From the NCBI RefSeq assembly GCF_001685015.1, contig NZ_MAYT01000007.1, positions 1 to 59,039 of the forward strand: DNA of 59,039 bases, read 5' to 3'. Each line of letters opens with the position of its first letter. Position 1 is the stretch's first letter. A model generated the notes under the pieces. That model saw nothing but the letters and a program-made list of their open reading frames with translations, made no database searches and was not told the DNA's origin. Source of the DNA: Pseudobacillus wudalianchiensis (lineage in GTDB: Bacteria > Bacillota > Bacilli > Bacillales > Domibacillaceae). Positions 5,958 through 19,056 of this stretch are shown one piece after another. Position numbers and translations under genes: made by a program.

Positions 5958-7229
5958 ATGAGAAAGAAATTTAGATTTTCACTGGCTTATCAAATTTTAG
6001 CCGGTTTAATTTTAGGGATTATCGTCGGAGCGGTATTTTACGGACACCCAGGTGTGGAGAAGTATTTGCAGCCGCTCGGAACGATATTCCTGAATATGAT
6101 TAAAATGATTGTTGTCCCGATTATCGTATCTACACTCGTTTTAGGGGTGGCAGGCACCGGAGACCTGAAACAGTTAGGCAAAATCGGCGGAAAGACCATT
6201 CTCTATTTTGAAGCGGTGACGACCGTTGCCATTCTGGTCGGTCTATTGGCTGCGAACCTGTTCCATCCTGGCTCTGGTGTTGATATGTCGAGCTTAGAAA
6301 AAGGGGATATCGATCAATATGTAAAAACCACGAAAGAAGTGGAAAGTGAGGATCACGGCGCCCTGCAAACCCTCGTAAATATCGTTCCCACAAACATTGT
6401 TGACTCAATGGCAAACACCAATATGCTGCAAATTATTTTCTTCACTGTCCTCTTTGGACTAGGAATTGCAGCGATCGGTGATAAGGGGAAACCCGTGCTG
6501 GCCTTCTTCGAGGGGGTAGCCGATGCGATGTTCTGGGTGACAAATCTGATTATGAAATTTGCACCGTTTGGCGTATTTGGATTGATCGCCGTCACAGTCT
6601 CTAAATTCGGACTGGCTTCGCTAGTACCGCTCGGAAAGCTAATGATCCTCGTCTATGCTACCATGATCTTCTTCATTCTGGTCGTGCTTGGCGGAATTGC
6701 CAAACTAATAGGCATCAATATTTTCCACCTTCTTCGAGTACTTAAGGATGAATTGCTGCTCGCTTACTCAACCTCTAGCTCGGAGACCGTATTACCGAAG
6801 ATCATTGAAAAAATGGAAAAGTTCGGGAGCCCCAAAGATATTGTATCGTTCGTTATCCCAACGGGCTATTCATTTAATTTGGACGGTTCTACGCTCTACC
6901 AAGCGATTGCTGCGCTATTCATCGCCCAAATGTACGATATTCATTTGAGCATTGTCCACCAGATTACCCTCGTTCTGGTCCTCATGGTCACTTCTAAGGG
7001 GATCGCTGGTGTACCGGGCGTCTCATTTGTCGTTCTGTTAGCTACGCTTGGTTCAGTCGGCATTCCGCTCGAGGGACTTGCCTTCATCGCCGGAATCGAC
7101 CGCCTGCTCGATATGGCTCGTACTGTCGTCAACGTGGTTGGAAACTCTCTGGCAACCATCGTGATCTCCAAGTGGGAACACCGCTTCAATGATGTGAAGC
7201 GAGCGGCCTACTATGAAACCTACAAATAA
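5958..7229 (+). CDS. gltT: Dicarboxylate/amino acid:cation symporter (GltT/GltP type)
   Basis: 423 residues, a full-length DAACS (Glt/EAAT-fold) carrier that imports glutamate, aspartate or C4-dicarboxylates with Na+ or H+. Visible signatures are the serine-rich hairpin STSSSETVLPKI, GYSFNLDGSTLYQ (the NMDGT-like motif) and the C-terminal GIDRLLDMARTVVNVVGN. The elevator-type fold would have eight membrane helices and two hairpins. Ion coupling and exact substrate cannot be read from sequence, so the symbol is by best resemblance. It is monocistronic on the plus strand, ends at a strong terminator, and interrupts the ribosomal-to-sporulation synteny. A TTGACA (5870-5875) lies upstream, but no good -10 follows it. 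Confidence 0.88.
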   Translation: MRKKFRFSLAYQILAGLILGIIVGAVFYGHPGVEKYLQPLGTIFLNMIKMIVVPIIVSTLVLGVAGTGDLKQLGKIGGKTILYFEAVTTVAILVGLLAANLFHPGSGVDMSSLEKGDIDQYVKTTKEVESEDHGALQTLVNIVPTNIVDSMANTNMLQIIFFTVLFGLGIAAIGDKGKPVLAFFEGVADAMFWVTNLIMKFAPFGVFGLIAVTVSKFGLASLVPLGKLMILVYATMIFFILVVLGGIAKLIGINIFHLLRVLKDELLLAYSTSSSETVLPKIIEKMEKFGSPKDIVSFVIPTGYSFNLDGSTLYQAIAALFIAQMYDIHLSIVHQITLVLVLMVTSKGIAGVPGVSFVVLLATLGSVGIPLEGLAFIAGIDRLLDMARTVVNVVGNSLATIVISKWEHRFNDVKRAAYYETYK

Positions 7230-7235
7230 GTAGAT

Positions 7236-7273
7236 CGTCCGGCTTTCCTTATAGAAAGCCGGACGTTTTTTAT
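7236..7273 (+). terminator. Terminator after gltT
   Basis: CGTCCGGCTTTC (7236-7247) pairs perfectly with GAAAGCCGGACG (7254-7265), then TTTTTTATTT. Confidence 0.93.
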
Positions 7274-7303
7274 TTAAAAATACTTCTTCTCCTGCGGATA
7301 AAT

Positions 7304-7334
7304 AAAAAAGACCCCCAACCAAAATGGTTGAGAG
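7304..7334 (-). terminator. Terminator after rpsI
   Basis: Minus-strand CTCTCAACC (7326-7334) pairs with GGTTGGGGG (7312-7320) using G-U pairs, followed by TCTTTTTTATT. Confidence 0.75.
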
Positions 7335-7352
7335 CCTTCCGAACGCCAATAA

Positions 7353-7745
7353 TTAACGTTTTGAGAACTGAGGTGCACGACGAGCTGCTTTAAGACCGTA
7401 TTTTTTACGTTCTTTCATGCGGGCATCACGAGTTAAGTAGCCAGCACGTTTTAACACAGCACGGTATTCAGGATCTACATTAAGAAGCGCACGTGCGATA
7501 CCATGACGGATCGCTCCAGCTTGACCAGTGTAGCCGCCTCCGTGTACGTTTACAAGTACATCATAGCTGCCAGTTGTTTCAGTTGCTACAAGCGGCTGCT
7601 TGATTACTGTACGTAATGCTTCGAATGGGATATAGTTTTCTACGTCACGACCATTGATGACGATTTTGCCGTCTCCAGGTACTAAGCGCACGCGAGCAAC
7701 AGAGCTCTTGCGGCGACCTGTTCCGATATATTGAACTTGTGCCAA
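7353..7745 (-). CDS. rpsI: 30S ribosomal protein S9
   Basis: 130 residues, the usual length. [17 protein letters not shown], the [20 protein letters not shown] core and the basic C-terminal tail ending in APQFSKR are typical; the final Arg reaches the P-site tRNA in the 30S subunit. It follows rplM by 22 bases and shares its promoter and leader. A terminator stands between it and the convergent gltT. Confidence 0.97.
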   Translation of the reverse strand: MAQVQYIGTGRRKSSVARVRLVPGDGKIVINGRDVENYIPFEALRTVIKQPLVATETTGSYDVLVNVHGGGYTGQAGAIRHGIARALLNVDPEYRAVLKRAGYLTRDARMKERKKYGLKAARRAPQFSKR

Positions 7746-7767
7746 GATAATAACCTCCTCTTAATAA

Positions 7768-8205
7768 TTAGCCGCGAAGTTCGTAAACTTCCGGTTGTTG
7801 TGCTTGGTGCTTATGTTCAGGACCAGCATATACATGTAATTTTTTAGCCATTTGACGACCTAAAGAACCTTTTGGAAGCATGCCTTTGATAGCAAGCTCA
7901 AGCATTCTTTCAGGGTAATTTGTACGCATTTCGTTAGCAGTACGAGTTTTCAAACCGCCTGGATACATGCTGTGACGGTAGTAGATTTTGTCCGCTAATT
8001 TGTTACCTGTTAATTCGATTTTTTCTGCATTGATGATGATTACGTGATCACCAGTGTCAACGTGTGGTGTGAATGTTGGTTTATGTTTACCGCGTAAAAT
8101 TGACGCAACTTCGCTGGAAAGACGGCCAAGTGTTTGACCTGCAGCGTCGATCACGTACCATTTACGTTCGATTTCGCTTGCTTTCGCCATATAAGTCGTA
8201 CGCAT
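7768..8205 (-). CDS. rplM: 50S ribosomal protein L13
   Basis: 145 residues beginning [20 protein letters not shown], the standard L13 length and start. ATG 8205 is preceded by TAGGAGGACAAA; the frame stays open 15 codons further upstream but that stretch is leader RNA. L13 is an early-assembly protein of the large subunit. Transcribed with rpsI from a strong promoter at 8319-8347. Confidence 0.97.
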   Translation of the reverse strand: MRTTYMAKASEIERKWYVIDAAGQTLGRLSSEVASILRGKHKPTFTPHVDTGDHVIIINAEKIELTGNKLADKIYYRHSMYPGGLKTRTANEMRTNYPERMLELAIKGMLPKGSLGRQMAKKLHVYAGPEHKHQAQQPEVYELRG

Positions 8206-8312
8206 TGGTATTTGTCCTCCTAAAAATTTATTAATTGTTTCATTGTTCATTGTATTTTATTTATATCACGAATAAGTTTCCGGGGCTTATCGTGGGGTTA
8301 AATAACGTACCA
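8206..8312 (-). promoter_or_regulatory. Probable L13-type ribosomal protein leader
   Basis: The untranslated leader from the rplM promoter holds a stem, CACGATAAG pairing with CTTATTCGTG with one bulge (about 8265-8292), preceded by a CCCC run. This resembles the L13 leader family of Bacillus, thought to bind L13 for autoregulation. Identification is from memory of the motif and place. Confidence 0.55.
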
Positions 8313-8318
8313 TAGGAT

Positions 8319-8347
8319 ATAATATAACTTCCAGAAGTCAATGTCAA
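8319..8347 (-). promoter_or_regulatory. rplM-rpsI promoter
   Basis: Minus-strand TTGACA (8342-8347), 17-base spacer, TATTAT (8319-8324). Confidence 0.85.
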
Positions 8348-8400
8348 GAAAAAATGTGACACCCGGGCTAGTTGCCATGACCACAGCGGCCTAAAAAGCG

Positions 8401-9138
8401 CTAATAAAACACTTTCCACAAATACAGCCCTTCTGCTGGTGCTGTTTTCCCCGCTAGCGACCGATCTCGTCCCGCTAAAATAGAGGAAATATCGTCAGGG
8501 CTGATTTTGCCCTTTCCTGCCTCCATTAACGTCCCCGTAATGATCCGGACCATATTATATAAAAATCCGCTTCCTGCCACTCGCAGTTCAATCTCTTCTC
8601 CCTTTTCGACCACCTCTAATTTCGTAATGGTCCTCACTTTATCCTCGACTTCTGTCTTTGCTGAACAGAAGCTCGTAAAATCATGAGTACCGATTAACTG
8701 GCGGCCTGCTTCTTCCATAAGAGACGTATTCAATTTCACTGGAGATTGGCATGCATAAAAACGGTTAAACGGGTCACGGACTTGATCTTGATAAATCTTA
8801 TAGCGGTATTCCTTGCCTGCAGCCGAAAAACGGGCGTGAAAGGAGTCAGGAACCGTTTCAGCTTGTTTCACGGCTATATCCTCTGGAAGACGGCTATTAA
8901 GAGCTGACGGCCAGCGAGCGTCGGGAATAGCCAGTGATGTATCAAAATGGATCACTTGTCCTCTGGCATGCACACCCGCATCTGTCCGGCCAGACGCCGT
9001 TACTTTTATCTCCGAGCCTTTATGGATAAGAGCCAGTGCTTTCTCCAGCTCTTCTTGTACGGTTCGGCTATTCGGCTGAACTTGATAACCAGAAAATTTT
9101 GCTCCATCATAAGCGATCGTACATTTCACTCGCGGCAT
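8401..9138 (-). CDS. truA: TruA, tRNA pseudouridine(38-40) synthase
   Basis: 245 residues. The catalytic Asp53 lies in GRTDAGVHA, with other TruA landmarks: LPEDIAV, FHARFSAAGKEYRY, FTSFCSAKTE and GSGFLYNMVRIITGTL. TruA isomerises uridines 38-40 of the anticodon arm of many tRNAs. It follows ecfT by 12 bases and probably shares its transcript, as in B. subtilis. The gap 8348-8400 up to the rplM promoter is GC-rich, with no clear terminator. Confidence 0.96.
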   Translation of the reverse strand: MPRVKCTIAYDGAKFSGYQVQPNSRTVQEELEKALALIHKGSEIKVTASGRTDAGVHARGQVIHFDTSLAIPDARWPSALNSRLPEDIAVKQAETVPDSFHARFSAAGKEYRYKIYQDQVRDPFNRFYACQSPVKLNTSLMEEAGRQLIGTHDFTSFCSAKTEVEDKVRTITKLEVVEKGEEIELRVAGSGFLYNMVRIITGTLMEAGKGKISPDDISSILAGRDRSLAGKTAPAEGLYLWKVFY

Positions 9139-9150
9139 ATCATCACTCCA

Positions 9151-9948
9151 TTAACTTCTTGCCCACCATAAAAGGGCAGCCAGTACAAGCAGCAGCACAA
9201 GGGCAGCACTGTCTTTTCCTTGCCAATGCAGCAGACGGTATTTTGTCCGTCCCTCTCCTCCACGGTAGCCGCGTGCTTCCATCGCTACCGCTAACTCTTC
9301 AGCCCGCTTAAACGCGCTGACAAATAAGGGGATTAGCAAAGGAACAACCGCTTTTACCCGCTCCTTGATTGGACCGCTTGAAAAGTCAGCGCCTCTTGCA
9401 ATTTGGGCCTTCATAATCTTATCTGTTTCATCCATTAATGTTGGAATAAAGCGCAAGGAAATCGACATCATAAGCGCCAATTCATGTACCGGCAGCTTTA
9501 GCTTTTTAAATGGGTTCAGTAAGCTTTCCAGCCCGTCCGTAATCGAAATAGGTGAAGTAGTTAACGTCAGCAAAGACGTAACCAAAATTAAGAGTAAAAA
9601 GCGCAGGGAAATAAATGCACCTTGTCTAACTCCGCCTTCATAGATCTTTAAGAAACCAATATTAAACAGCAAGTCTCCCTCTTTTGTTAAAAAGATATGG
9701 AGCAAAAAAGTGAAAGCGATAATCCAAATAACTGGCTTCAGCCCAGAAAGCAAAAAGCGGATATTTATTCTTGATAGATAAATGCACAGAAGAGTAAAAA
9801 CCGCTAATATCCCATAAGACAGAATATTGTTTGCTAGAAAAACAACAATCACAAAGCCGAAGATAAATAATAGCTTTGCCCGCGGATCCAGCTCATGAAC
9901 AGGTGATTGAAGCGGCAAATAACGGCCAAAAATCATTTTTTCCATCAT
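9151..9948 (-). CDS. ecfT: EcfT, ECF transporter transmembrane scaffold
   Basis: 265 residues with hydrophobic segments near 25-60, 68-88, 105-130 and at the C-terminus (about 243-262). Two Ala-Arg-Gly motifs (IARGADFSSG and AMEARGYRGG) form the coupling helices that contact the two ATPases. EcfT, EcfA1 and EcfA2 energise interchangeable vitamin and metal S-components encoded elsewhere. The first ATG (9948) overlaps the ecfA2 stop in ATGA and follows GGTGAGGAC. Confidence 0.94.
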   Translation of the reverse strand: MMEKMIFGRYLPLQSPVHELDPRAKLLFIFGFVIVVFLANNILSYGILAVFTLLCIYLSRINIRFLLSGLKPVIWIIAFTFLLHIFLTKEGDLLFNIGFLKIYEGGVRQGAFISLRFLLLILVTSLLTLTTSPISITDGLESLLNPFKKLKLPVHELALMMSISLRFIPTLMDETDKIMKAQIARGADFSSGPIKERVKAVVPLLIPLFVSAFKRAEELAVAMEARGYRGGEGRTKYRLLHWQGKDSAALVLLLVLAALLWWARS

Positions 9949-10814
9949 CTGTCCTCACCCCGCTTTTTTGCGCGTGCTAGCTCCTCAGCCAACTCCTCGA
10001 TCGTTAAGCAGGTCCTGTCGAGCTTCATGCCAGATAACGCTTCAAAGCGATGTTGGAACCGGACTACTTCCGGAACACTAAGTCCGAAGGCAGCGAGTTC
10101 ATCCGGCTGTGAAAACAGATCTCTCGGTTTTCCTTGCTTCTGTACTCTCCCTTTATGCATGACAATCATCTCATCGGCATATAAAGCCGCATCCTCCATG
10201 CTGTGGGTAACTAATATAGTAGAAAGTCCATGCTCTTGATGAAGAGTATAGAACATATCCATAATTTCTTTTCGCCCCCGGGGATCCAAGCCAGCTGTCG
10301 GCTCATCAAGCACAAGAACTTCCGGCTCCATCGCCAGGACACCGGCAATCGCTACCCGTCTCATTTGGCCGCCTGATAAATCAAAAGGAGACTTTTGCAG
10401 TACCTCTTCGGACAGGCCTACTTGGCTAATTAATGACCGGGCTCGCTTTTTTGCTTCTTCCTCTGGTATTCCGAAATTAATCGGCCCATAGCAAATATCT
10501 TTCTCAACCGTTTCTTCAAATAGCTGATGTTCAGGAAACTGAAAGACGGTTCCTACTTTTTTGCGAACGGACTTCAAGTTTTTTTCTTTCTTCCCTGCTG
10601 AAATAACCCGATCTCCAATGACAACTTGTCCCTTTGTCGGTCGCAGTAAAGCATTCAAGTGCTGGATAATCGTTGACTTTCCAGAGCCCGTATGACCGAC
10701 TACCGCTAAGAATACTCCTTCTGGAATGGTAAAGCTAACATCCTCAATAGCGAGGCGTTCAAAAGGTGTTCCTGCTGCATATCGGTATTCTACTTCTTGA
10801 AGTTGGATGTCCAT
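9945..10814 (-). CDS. ecfA2: EcfA2, ECF transporter ATPase
   Basis: 289 residues. Walker A GHTGSGKST, Q-loop FQFPEHQLFEETV, signature LSGGQMRRVAIAG, Walker B VLVLDEPTAGLD and a switch His (VTHSMEDA). It pairs with EcfA1 on EcfT. It overlaps ecfA1 by 25 bases and ecfT by 4, implying coupled translation of the three subunits. Confidence 0.95.
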   Translation of the reverse strand: MDIQLQEVEYRYAAGTPFERLAIEDVSFTIPEGVFLAVVGHTGSGKSTIIQHLNALLRPTKGQVVIGDRVISAGKKEKNLKSVRKKVGTVFQFPEHQLFEETVEKDICYGPINFGIPEEEAKKRARSLISQVGLSEEVLQKSPFDLSGGQMRRVAIAGVLAMEPEVLVLDEPTAGLDPRGRKEIMDMFYTLHQEHGLSTILVTHSMEDAALYADEMIVMHKGRVQKQGKPRDLFSQPDELAAFGLSVPEVVRFQHRFEALSGMKLDRTCLTIEELAEELARAKKRGEDR

Positions 10815-11629
10815 AGCTCTCTCACCAGCTCTTCTTCTGATAAATAATTACTCGCAATCTCGAAATCTTGCAAACGGAGGATTTCACTTAGCTTGACTGG
10901 AAAAGGCACATCAAGACCTAATTTGATTAATTCCTCATTCAATTGAAAAATTTCTTCAGGTGTCCCCTCCCGGTAAACGGACCCTTTATTCAACACAATA
11001 ATACGATCAGCACGAGAAGCTTCTTCCAGGTCGTGGGTGATCGAGATGACCGTTAAATCTTGCTCTTCCTTTAACTGTCGAACAGTTCGAAGCACTTCTT
11101 CTCTTCCACGCGGATCGAGCATCGATGTGGCTTCGTCCAATAAAATAATATCTGGCTGAAGGGCAATCACGCCGGCAATCGCTACACGCTGCTTTTGTCC
11201 ACCGGAAAGATGGTGCGGCTCTTGATTCAGAAAATCAAGCATGCCTACGCGTTGAAGGGATGCTTTTACTCGTTCTACCATCACTTCATGAGGTATTCCA
11301 TTGTTTTCTAACCCAAAAGCCACATCATCTTGTACTGTTGTGCCAACAAACTGGTTATCAGGGTTTTGAAAAACCATGCCAAGACGTCTACGTATATCCC
11401 AAACAAATTCATCTTTTAAGGGGAAATTACAGATCGTTACTTGACCTTCCTCTGGATAATGGAGGCCATTTAACATTTTGGCAAGCGTCGACTTCCCTGA
11501 GCCGTTATGCCCCACAATAGCCAACCATTCGCCTTTCGCTACATTCAAGCTAACGTCTTTTAGAGCATACACCGTTTGCCCTGGGTAACGAAAATGAACG
11601 TGATTGATGGAAATTATGTTCTCTTTCAT
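10790..11629 (-). CDS. ecfA1: EcfA1, ECF transporter ATPase
   Basis: 279 residues. Walker A GHNGSGKST, Q-loop FQNPDNQFVGTTV, signature LSGGQKQRVAIAG, Walker B IILLDEATSMLD and ITHDLEEA. First gene of ecfA1-ecfA2-ecfT-truA. GAGGGAAGTC precedes the ATG at 11629. A 270-base gap with repeats and a terminator separates it from rplQ, so it is probably transcribed separately from the alpha operon; I could not find a clear promoter. Confidence 0.95.
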   Translation of the reverse strand: MKENIISINHVHFRYPGQTVYALKDVSLNVAKGEWLAIVGHNGSGKSTLAKMLNGLHYPEEGQVTICNFPLKDEFVWDIRRRLGMVFQNPDNQFVGTTVQDDVAFGLENNGIPHEVMVERVKASLQRVGMLDFLNQEPHHLSGGQKQRVAIAGVIALQPDIILLDEATSMLDPRGREEVLRTVRQLKEEQDLTVISITHDLEEASRADRIIVLNKGSVYREGTPEEIFQLNEELIKLGLDVPFPVKLSEILRLQDFEIASNYLSEEELVRELWTSNFKK

Positions 11630-11679
11630 GACTTCCCTCTTTTCTCAGCTGAGTAGACGGTCAAAAGATTCTGAATACA

Positions 11680-11729
11680 AAAAAAGCCCGCACCCCATTC
11701 CAAAGGAAAATTCCTGCCCGCAAAAGGGC
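11680..11729 (-). repeat. TGCGGGC direct repeats with T7 run upstream of ecfA1
   Basis: Minus-strand TGCGGGC occurs twice (11716-11722 and 11686-11692), the second copy followed by T7. A distant GCCC near 11726-11730 could close a stem with the last GGGC, giving a terminator-like element about 50 bases before ecfA1. The loop also contains AGGAA and TTCCT. Whether it acts as terminator, attenuator or neither is unclear. Confidence 0.4.
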
Positions 11730-11763
11730 CTCTTAAACGGATTAAGAGTGGAAGGGGTACATG

Positions 11764-11809
11764 AGCTAGACGAGTCATCTAAAAAATGCTCATCGTAACG
11801 CTCTAGCTT
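11764..11809. repeat. Imperfect inverted repeat in the ecfA1-rplQ gap
   Basis: AGCTAGA near 11764-11770 and TCTAGCT near 11803-11809 flank about 32 bases. GGAGCTAGAC-like ends recur, from memory, in dispersed intergenic repeats of Geobacillus and Bacillus, so this may be a decayed copy. The rest of the gap 11630-11899 holds only the two other elements listed. Confidence 0.35.
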
Positions 11810-11843
11810 CAAATGCTCAGTCTTCAGCGAAAATTATGAGAAA

Positions 11844-11880
11844 AGGGCAAAACACAACCGCGCTGGAAGGTTCTGCCCTT
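11844..11880 (-). terminator. Probable terminator after rplQ (end of the S10-spc-alpha cluster)
   Basis: Minus-strand GGGCA plus GAACC pair with GGTT and TTGCCC across an internal loop, followed by TTTTCTCATAATTTT. It starts about 20 bases after the rplQ stop. Confidence 0.55.
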
Positions 11881-11899
11881 GTAGTGGTTTTACTGAAAA

Positions 11900-12295
11900 T
11901 TAAACAAGCTCAATAATAACCATTGGTGCACCGTCACCACGACGAGGACCGATTTTCATGATGCGCGTGTAACCGCCTTGGCGCTCGCTGTAACGAGGAG
12001 CCACATCAGAGAAAAGTTTTTGCACTGCATAAACTGGTTTTTCTTTCGTCTTGCCGTCTTTACCTTCAACTTCAACAGTTGATGCTACTTCGTTGCGAAG
12101 GAATGCAGCTGCTTGGCGGCGTGCGTGTAAATCACCGCGTTTACCAAGTGTAATCATTTTTTCGACAACTGAGCGAAGCTCTTTTGCACGTGCTTCAGTT
12201 GTTTCAATACGCTCACTGATGATTAAATCAGTTGTCAAGTCACGAAGCATCGCTTTACGCTGAGCGCTTGTACGTCCTAGCTTTCTGTAAGCCAT
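11900..12295 (-). CDS. rplQ: 50S ribosomal protein L17
   Basis: 131 residues, about ten longer than B. subtilis L17 because of a charged insert ([14 protein letters not shown]) near residue 80. The start [20 protein letters not shown] and end APMVIIELV are typical. Last gene of the alpha operon, 41 bases after rpoA, followed by a probable terminator. Confidence 0.96.
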   Translation of the reverse strand: MAYRKLGRTSAQRKAMLRDLTTDLIISERIETTEARAKELRSVVEKMITLGKRGDLHARRQAAAFLRNEVASTVEVEGKDGKTKEKPVYAVQKLFSDVAPRYSERQGGYTRIMKIGPRRGDGAPMVIIELV

Positions 12296-12336
12296 GAAGA
12301 TACCCTCCTTTGTTGAATTTTACTTTTATTCGATTT

Positions 12337-13281
12337 TTAATCTTCTTTTCTTAAGCCTAATCCGAGCTCATCCAGCTTTGCTTTCACTTCTTCAAGTGAT
12401 TTACGGCCAAGATTTCGGACCTTCATCATATCTTCTTCACTCTTATTAGCAAGCTCTTGCACCGTATTGATGCCAGCACGCTTTAAGCAGTTGTAAGAAC
12501 GGACGGAGAGATCAAGTTCTTCAATTGTCATTTCTAGAACTTTTTCTTTTTGGTCTTCTTCTTTTTCTACCATAATTTCAGCATTTTGAGCTTCATCTGT
12601 TAAGCCTACGAAGATATTTAAATGTTCACTTAAAATTTTGGCACCTAAAGAAATAGCTTCTTTCGGGCCGATACTGCCATCAGTCCACACATCCAATGAG
12701 AGTTTATCATAATTTGTCAACTGCCCCACGCGTGTGCTTTCCACTTGATAGTTTACACGGGCAACCGGAGTGTAGATGGAGTCAACTGGAATGACACCAA
12801 TTGGATGATCTTCCTTTTTATTTTGATCAGCTGGATTATAGCCTCTTCCACGCTGTGCAGTAAGACGCATGCGGAAATGAGCATTCTCTCCTAAAGTAGC
12901 AATATGCAAATCAGGATTTAAAATCTCCACATCACTGTCATGCGTAATATCAGCAGCTGTCACCACGCCGCTTCCTTGTACATCTATTTCTAGCGTTTTC
13001 TCTTCATCTGAGTAGATTTTGAGCGCCAGTTTCTTAATGTTTAAGATAATAGATGTTACATCTTCCACGACACCTTCAATCGTTGAGAACTCATGCAGTA
13101 CTCCATCAATTTGAATAGAAGTAACCGCAGCACCTGGAAGTGAAGATAATAGTATACGACGCAAGGAGTTACCCAAAGTTGTACCATACCCACGCTCAAG
13201 TGGTTCTACGACGAATTTTCCATGAGTGGCATCATCGCTGATCTCGACCGTTTCAATTTTTGGCTTTTCAATTTCGATCAT
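12337..13281 (-). CDS. rpoA: RNA polymerase alpha subunit
   Basis: 314 residues: N-terminal dimerisation domain (about 1-225; [20 protein letters not shown]) and a C-terminal helix-hairpin-helix domain (about 245-310; [19 protein letters not shown]) that contacts UP elements and activators, joined by an acidic linker. It lies between rpsK and rplQ as in all Firmicutes. A 170-base structured leader precedes it. Confidence 0.98.
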   Translation of the reverse strand: MIEIEKPKIETVEISDDATHGKFVVEPLERGYGTTLGNSLRRILLSSLPGAAVTSIQIDGVLHEFSTIEGVVEDVTSIILNIKKLALKIYSDEEKTLEIDVQGSGVVTAADITHDSDVEILNPDLHIATLGENAHFRMRLTAQRGRGYNPADQNKKEDHPIGVIPVDSIYTPVARVNYQVESTRVGQLTNYDKLSLDVWTDGSIGPKEAISLGAKILSEHLNIFVGLTDEAQNAEIMVEKEEDQKEKVLEMTIEELDLSVRSYNCLKRAGINTVQELANKSEEDMMKVRNLGRKSLEEVKAKLDELGLGLRKED

Positions 13282-13452
13282 TCAATTATACCTCCTTCAT
13301 TACGTCGAAACTCCGGCTTGGATGGTCCAACCGAAATTTCCCCATGTTTACGTTCCCGACTGTGCACCACAACTGGTTTAGTAGTCCTGTAACGAGCGCA
13401 ACATTCAATTATATCCCATTATTGCCAAAGATATAATTATTATACAGGAAAA
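13282..13452 (-). promoter_or_regulatory. Structured rpoA leader region
   Basis: The rpsK-rpoA gap is long for this cluster. It contains a bulged hairpin (minus strand, 13307-13339: GGTTGGA with TCCAAGCC, extended by GAAA with TTTC) ending about 20 bases before the rpoA ribosome binding site. A TATAAT lies at about 13410, without a good -35. Function unknown; an internal promoter or an RNA processing/regulatory element is possible. Confidence 0.4.
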
Positions 13453-13860
<408 letters not shown>

Positions 13861-13867
13861 TTACCAA

Positions 13868-14248
<381 letters not shown>

Positions 14249-14257
14249 CTATTCAAA

Positions 14258-14624
<367 letters not shown>

Positions 14625-14725
14625 TCTTTACTCTCCCTTCTCTTTTCATACAGAACCCGCTGCAAATCAGGCGGCCCTGGTTATTAGACTCTACTTGAAC
14701 CAACTTCTGGAGCAGCACATATGTG

Positions 14726-17470
<2,745 letters not shown>

Positions 17471-17471
<1 letters not shown>

Positions 17472-17911
17472 TAAATCACCTCAGTCTTACCGCCGGCAGC
17501 TTCAATGGCTTCTTGAGCAGCAGAAGAGAATTTATGAGCTTTTACAGTCAATTTTTTCTCAACTTTGCCTTTAGCAAGAATTTTGATTCCTGCTTTTTCG
17601 CTGCTGACAACACCAGTTTCAATAAGAAGTTCTGGTGTGACTTCTGTGCCTTCATCAAAGCGATTTAATGCATCAAGGTTAACGATCGCATATTCTTTTC
17701 TGTTGATGTTAGTAAAACCACGTTTCGGCAAGCGACGGAATAAAGGAGTTTGTCCCCCTTCAAATCCTAGACGTACACCGCCGCCGGAACGAGCTTTTTG
17801 TCCTTTATGTCCTTTACCGGCAGTTTTGCCATTACCAGAACCTGGACCGCGTCCAACACGATTGCGAGATTTACGAGAACCTTCAGCAGGTTTTAATTCA
17901 TGAAGTTTCAT
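17471..17911 (-). CDS. rplO: 50S ribosomal protein L15
   Basis: 146 residues, [20 protein letters not shown] onwards with the Gly/Arg-rich N-terminal arm ([20 protein letters not shown]) that threads into 23S rRNA, and a globular C-terminal half. Immediately upstream of secY in the spc operon. Confidence 0.97.
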
Positions 17912-17943
17912 GTTCGTGCACCTCCTTATTCTCTAAATTAAAA

Positions 17944-18126
17944 TTATTGTTCGTTGACAGTTACTAAGTGAGATACTTTTTTAATCATACCTCTAATTGC
18001 TGCGTTATCTTGGTGTTCCACTGTTTGATGCATTTTGCGAAGACCAAGAGCGTTAACTGTTTCACGTTGATCTTTCGGACGACCGATCAAGCTGCGAGTG
18101 AGGGTAATTGTTAATTTTTCAGCCAT
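17944..18126 (-). CDS. rpmD: 50S ribosomal protein L30
   Basis: 60 residues, [20 protein letters not shown] to [14 protein letters not shown], standard length. Between rpsE and rplO. Confidence 0.96.
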   Translation of the reverse strand: MAEKLTITLTRSLIGRPKDQRETVNALGLRKMHQTVEHQDNAAIRGMIKKVSHLVTVNEQ

Positions 18127-18139
18127 TGTAAATCCCTCC

Positions 18140-18640
18140 TTATCCTAACAGTTCTTCTACTGATTTTCCGCGTAATTTAGCAACGTCCTCTGCACGCTTC
18201 AATTGTTTAATTCCTTCAAGAGTAGCGCGTACCATGTTGATTGGTGTGTTTGAACCATGTGATTTAGAAAGAATGTTTTCTACTCCGCCAAGTTCAAGCA
18301 CCGCACGAACTGGTCCACCAGCGATAACCCCAGTACCTTCAGAAGCAGGCTTCAAGAGGATTTCGCCACCGCCAAAACGGCCAATTACTTCATGTGGAAT
18401 AGTTGTTCCAACGATCGGAATAGTAATTAGGTTTTTCTTTGCATCTTCAATCGCTTTGCGGATAGCATCAGGTACTTCTTGAGCTTTACCCGTTCCAAAG
18501 CCTACGTGTCCGTTCTTGTCACCAACAACCACTAGCGCAGTAAAACGGAAACGACGTCCGCCCTTTACTACTTTTGCTACACGATTGACCGTAACTACAC
18601 GTTCTTCAAGTTCAAGTTTATTTGGATCAATGCGACGCAT
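18140..18640 (-). CDS. rpsE: 30S ribosomal protein S5
   Basis: 166 residues. The double-stranded RNA-binding loop [20 protein letters not shown] and the body motif [20 protein letters not shown] are typical. S5 acts in decoding fidelity and mRNA unwinding. No change is seen in the region linked to spectinomycin resistance. Confidence 0.97.
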   Translation of the reverse strand: MRRIDPNKLELEERVVTVNRVAKVVKGGRRFRFTALVVVGDKNGHVGFGTGKAQEVPDAIRKAIEDAKKNLITIPIVGTTIPHEVIGRFGGGEILLKPASEGTGVIAGGPVRAVLELGGVENILSKSHGSNTPINMVRATLEGIKQLKRAEDVAKLRGKSVEELLG

Positions 18641-18661
18641 TAATTTGTCCCTCCTTCTTTA

Positions 18662-19024
18662 TTAGAATTCTAGTCCGTTTTCGCGAGCTGCATCTGCTAA
18701 AGCTTTTACACGGCCGTGGTATAAGTAACCTCCGCGGTCAAATACTACGGATGTGATGCCTTTTTCGCTCGCTCTTTTAGCAACTAATTCGCCAACTTTG
18801 GCAGCTGCTTCAGTATTGCCTGTTTTTTCTAAACCGAAGTCTTTTTCAATTGTAGAAGCACTGGCAATTGTTACACCGTTCATATCATCAATTACTTGTG
18901 CGTACAAGTGCTGATTAGAACGGAAGATATTTAAGCGTGGACGAGACGCAGTGCCGCTGATTTTTGAACGCACACGGACATGTCTCTTTTTACGCGTTTT
19001 ATTCTTATCTTGCTTCGTAATCAT
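18662..19024 (-). CDS. rplR: 50S ribosomal protein L18
   Basis: 120 residues from [20 protein letters not shown]; binds 5S rRNA with L5. ATG 19024 follows AAAGGAGTGA with five bases of spacing; the GTG at 19033 is itself part of that ribosome binding site and was rejected. Confidence 0.96.
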   Translation of the reverse strand: MITKQDKNKTRKKRHVRVRSKISGTASRPRLNIFRSNQHLYAQVIDDMNGVTIASASTIEKDFGLEKTGNTEAAAKVGELVAKRASEKGITSVVFDRGGYLYHGRVKALADAARENGLEF

Positions 19025-19056
19025 TGTGGTCACTCCTTTCGTTTACTTAAGCGACA

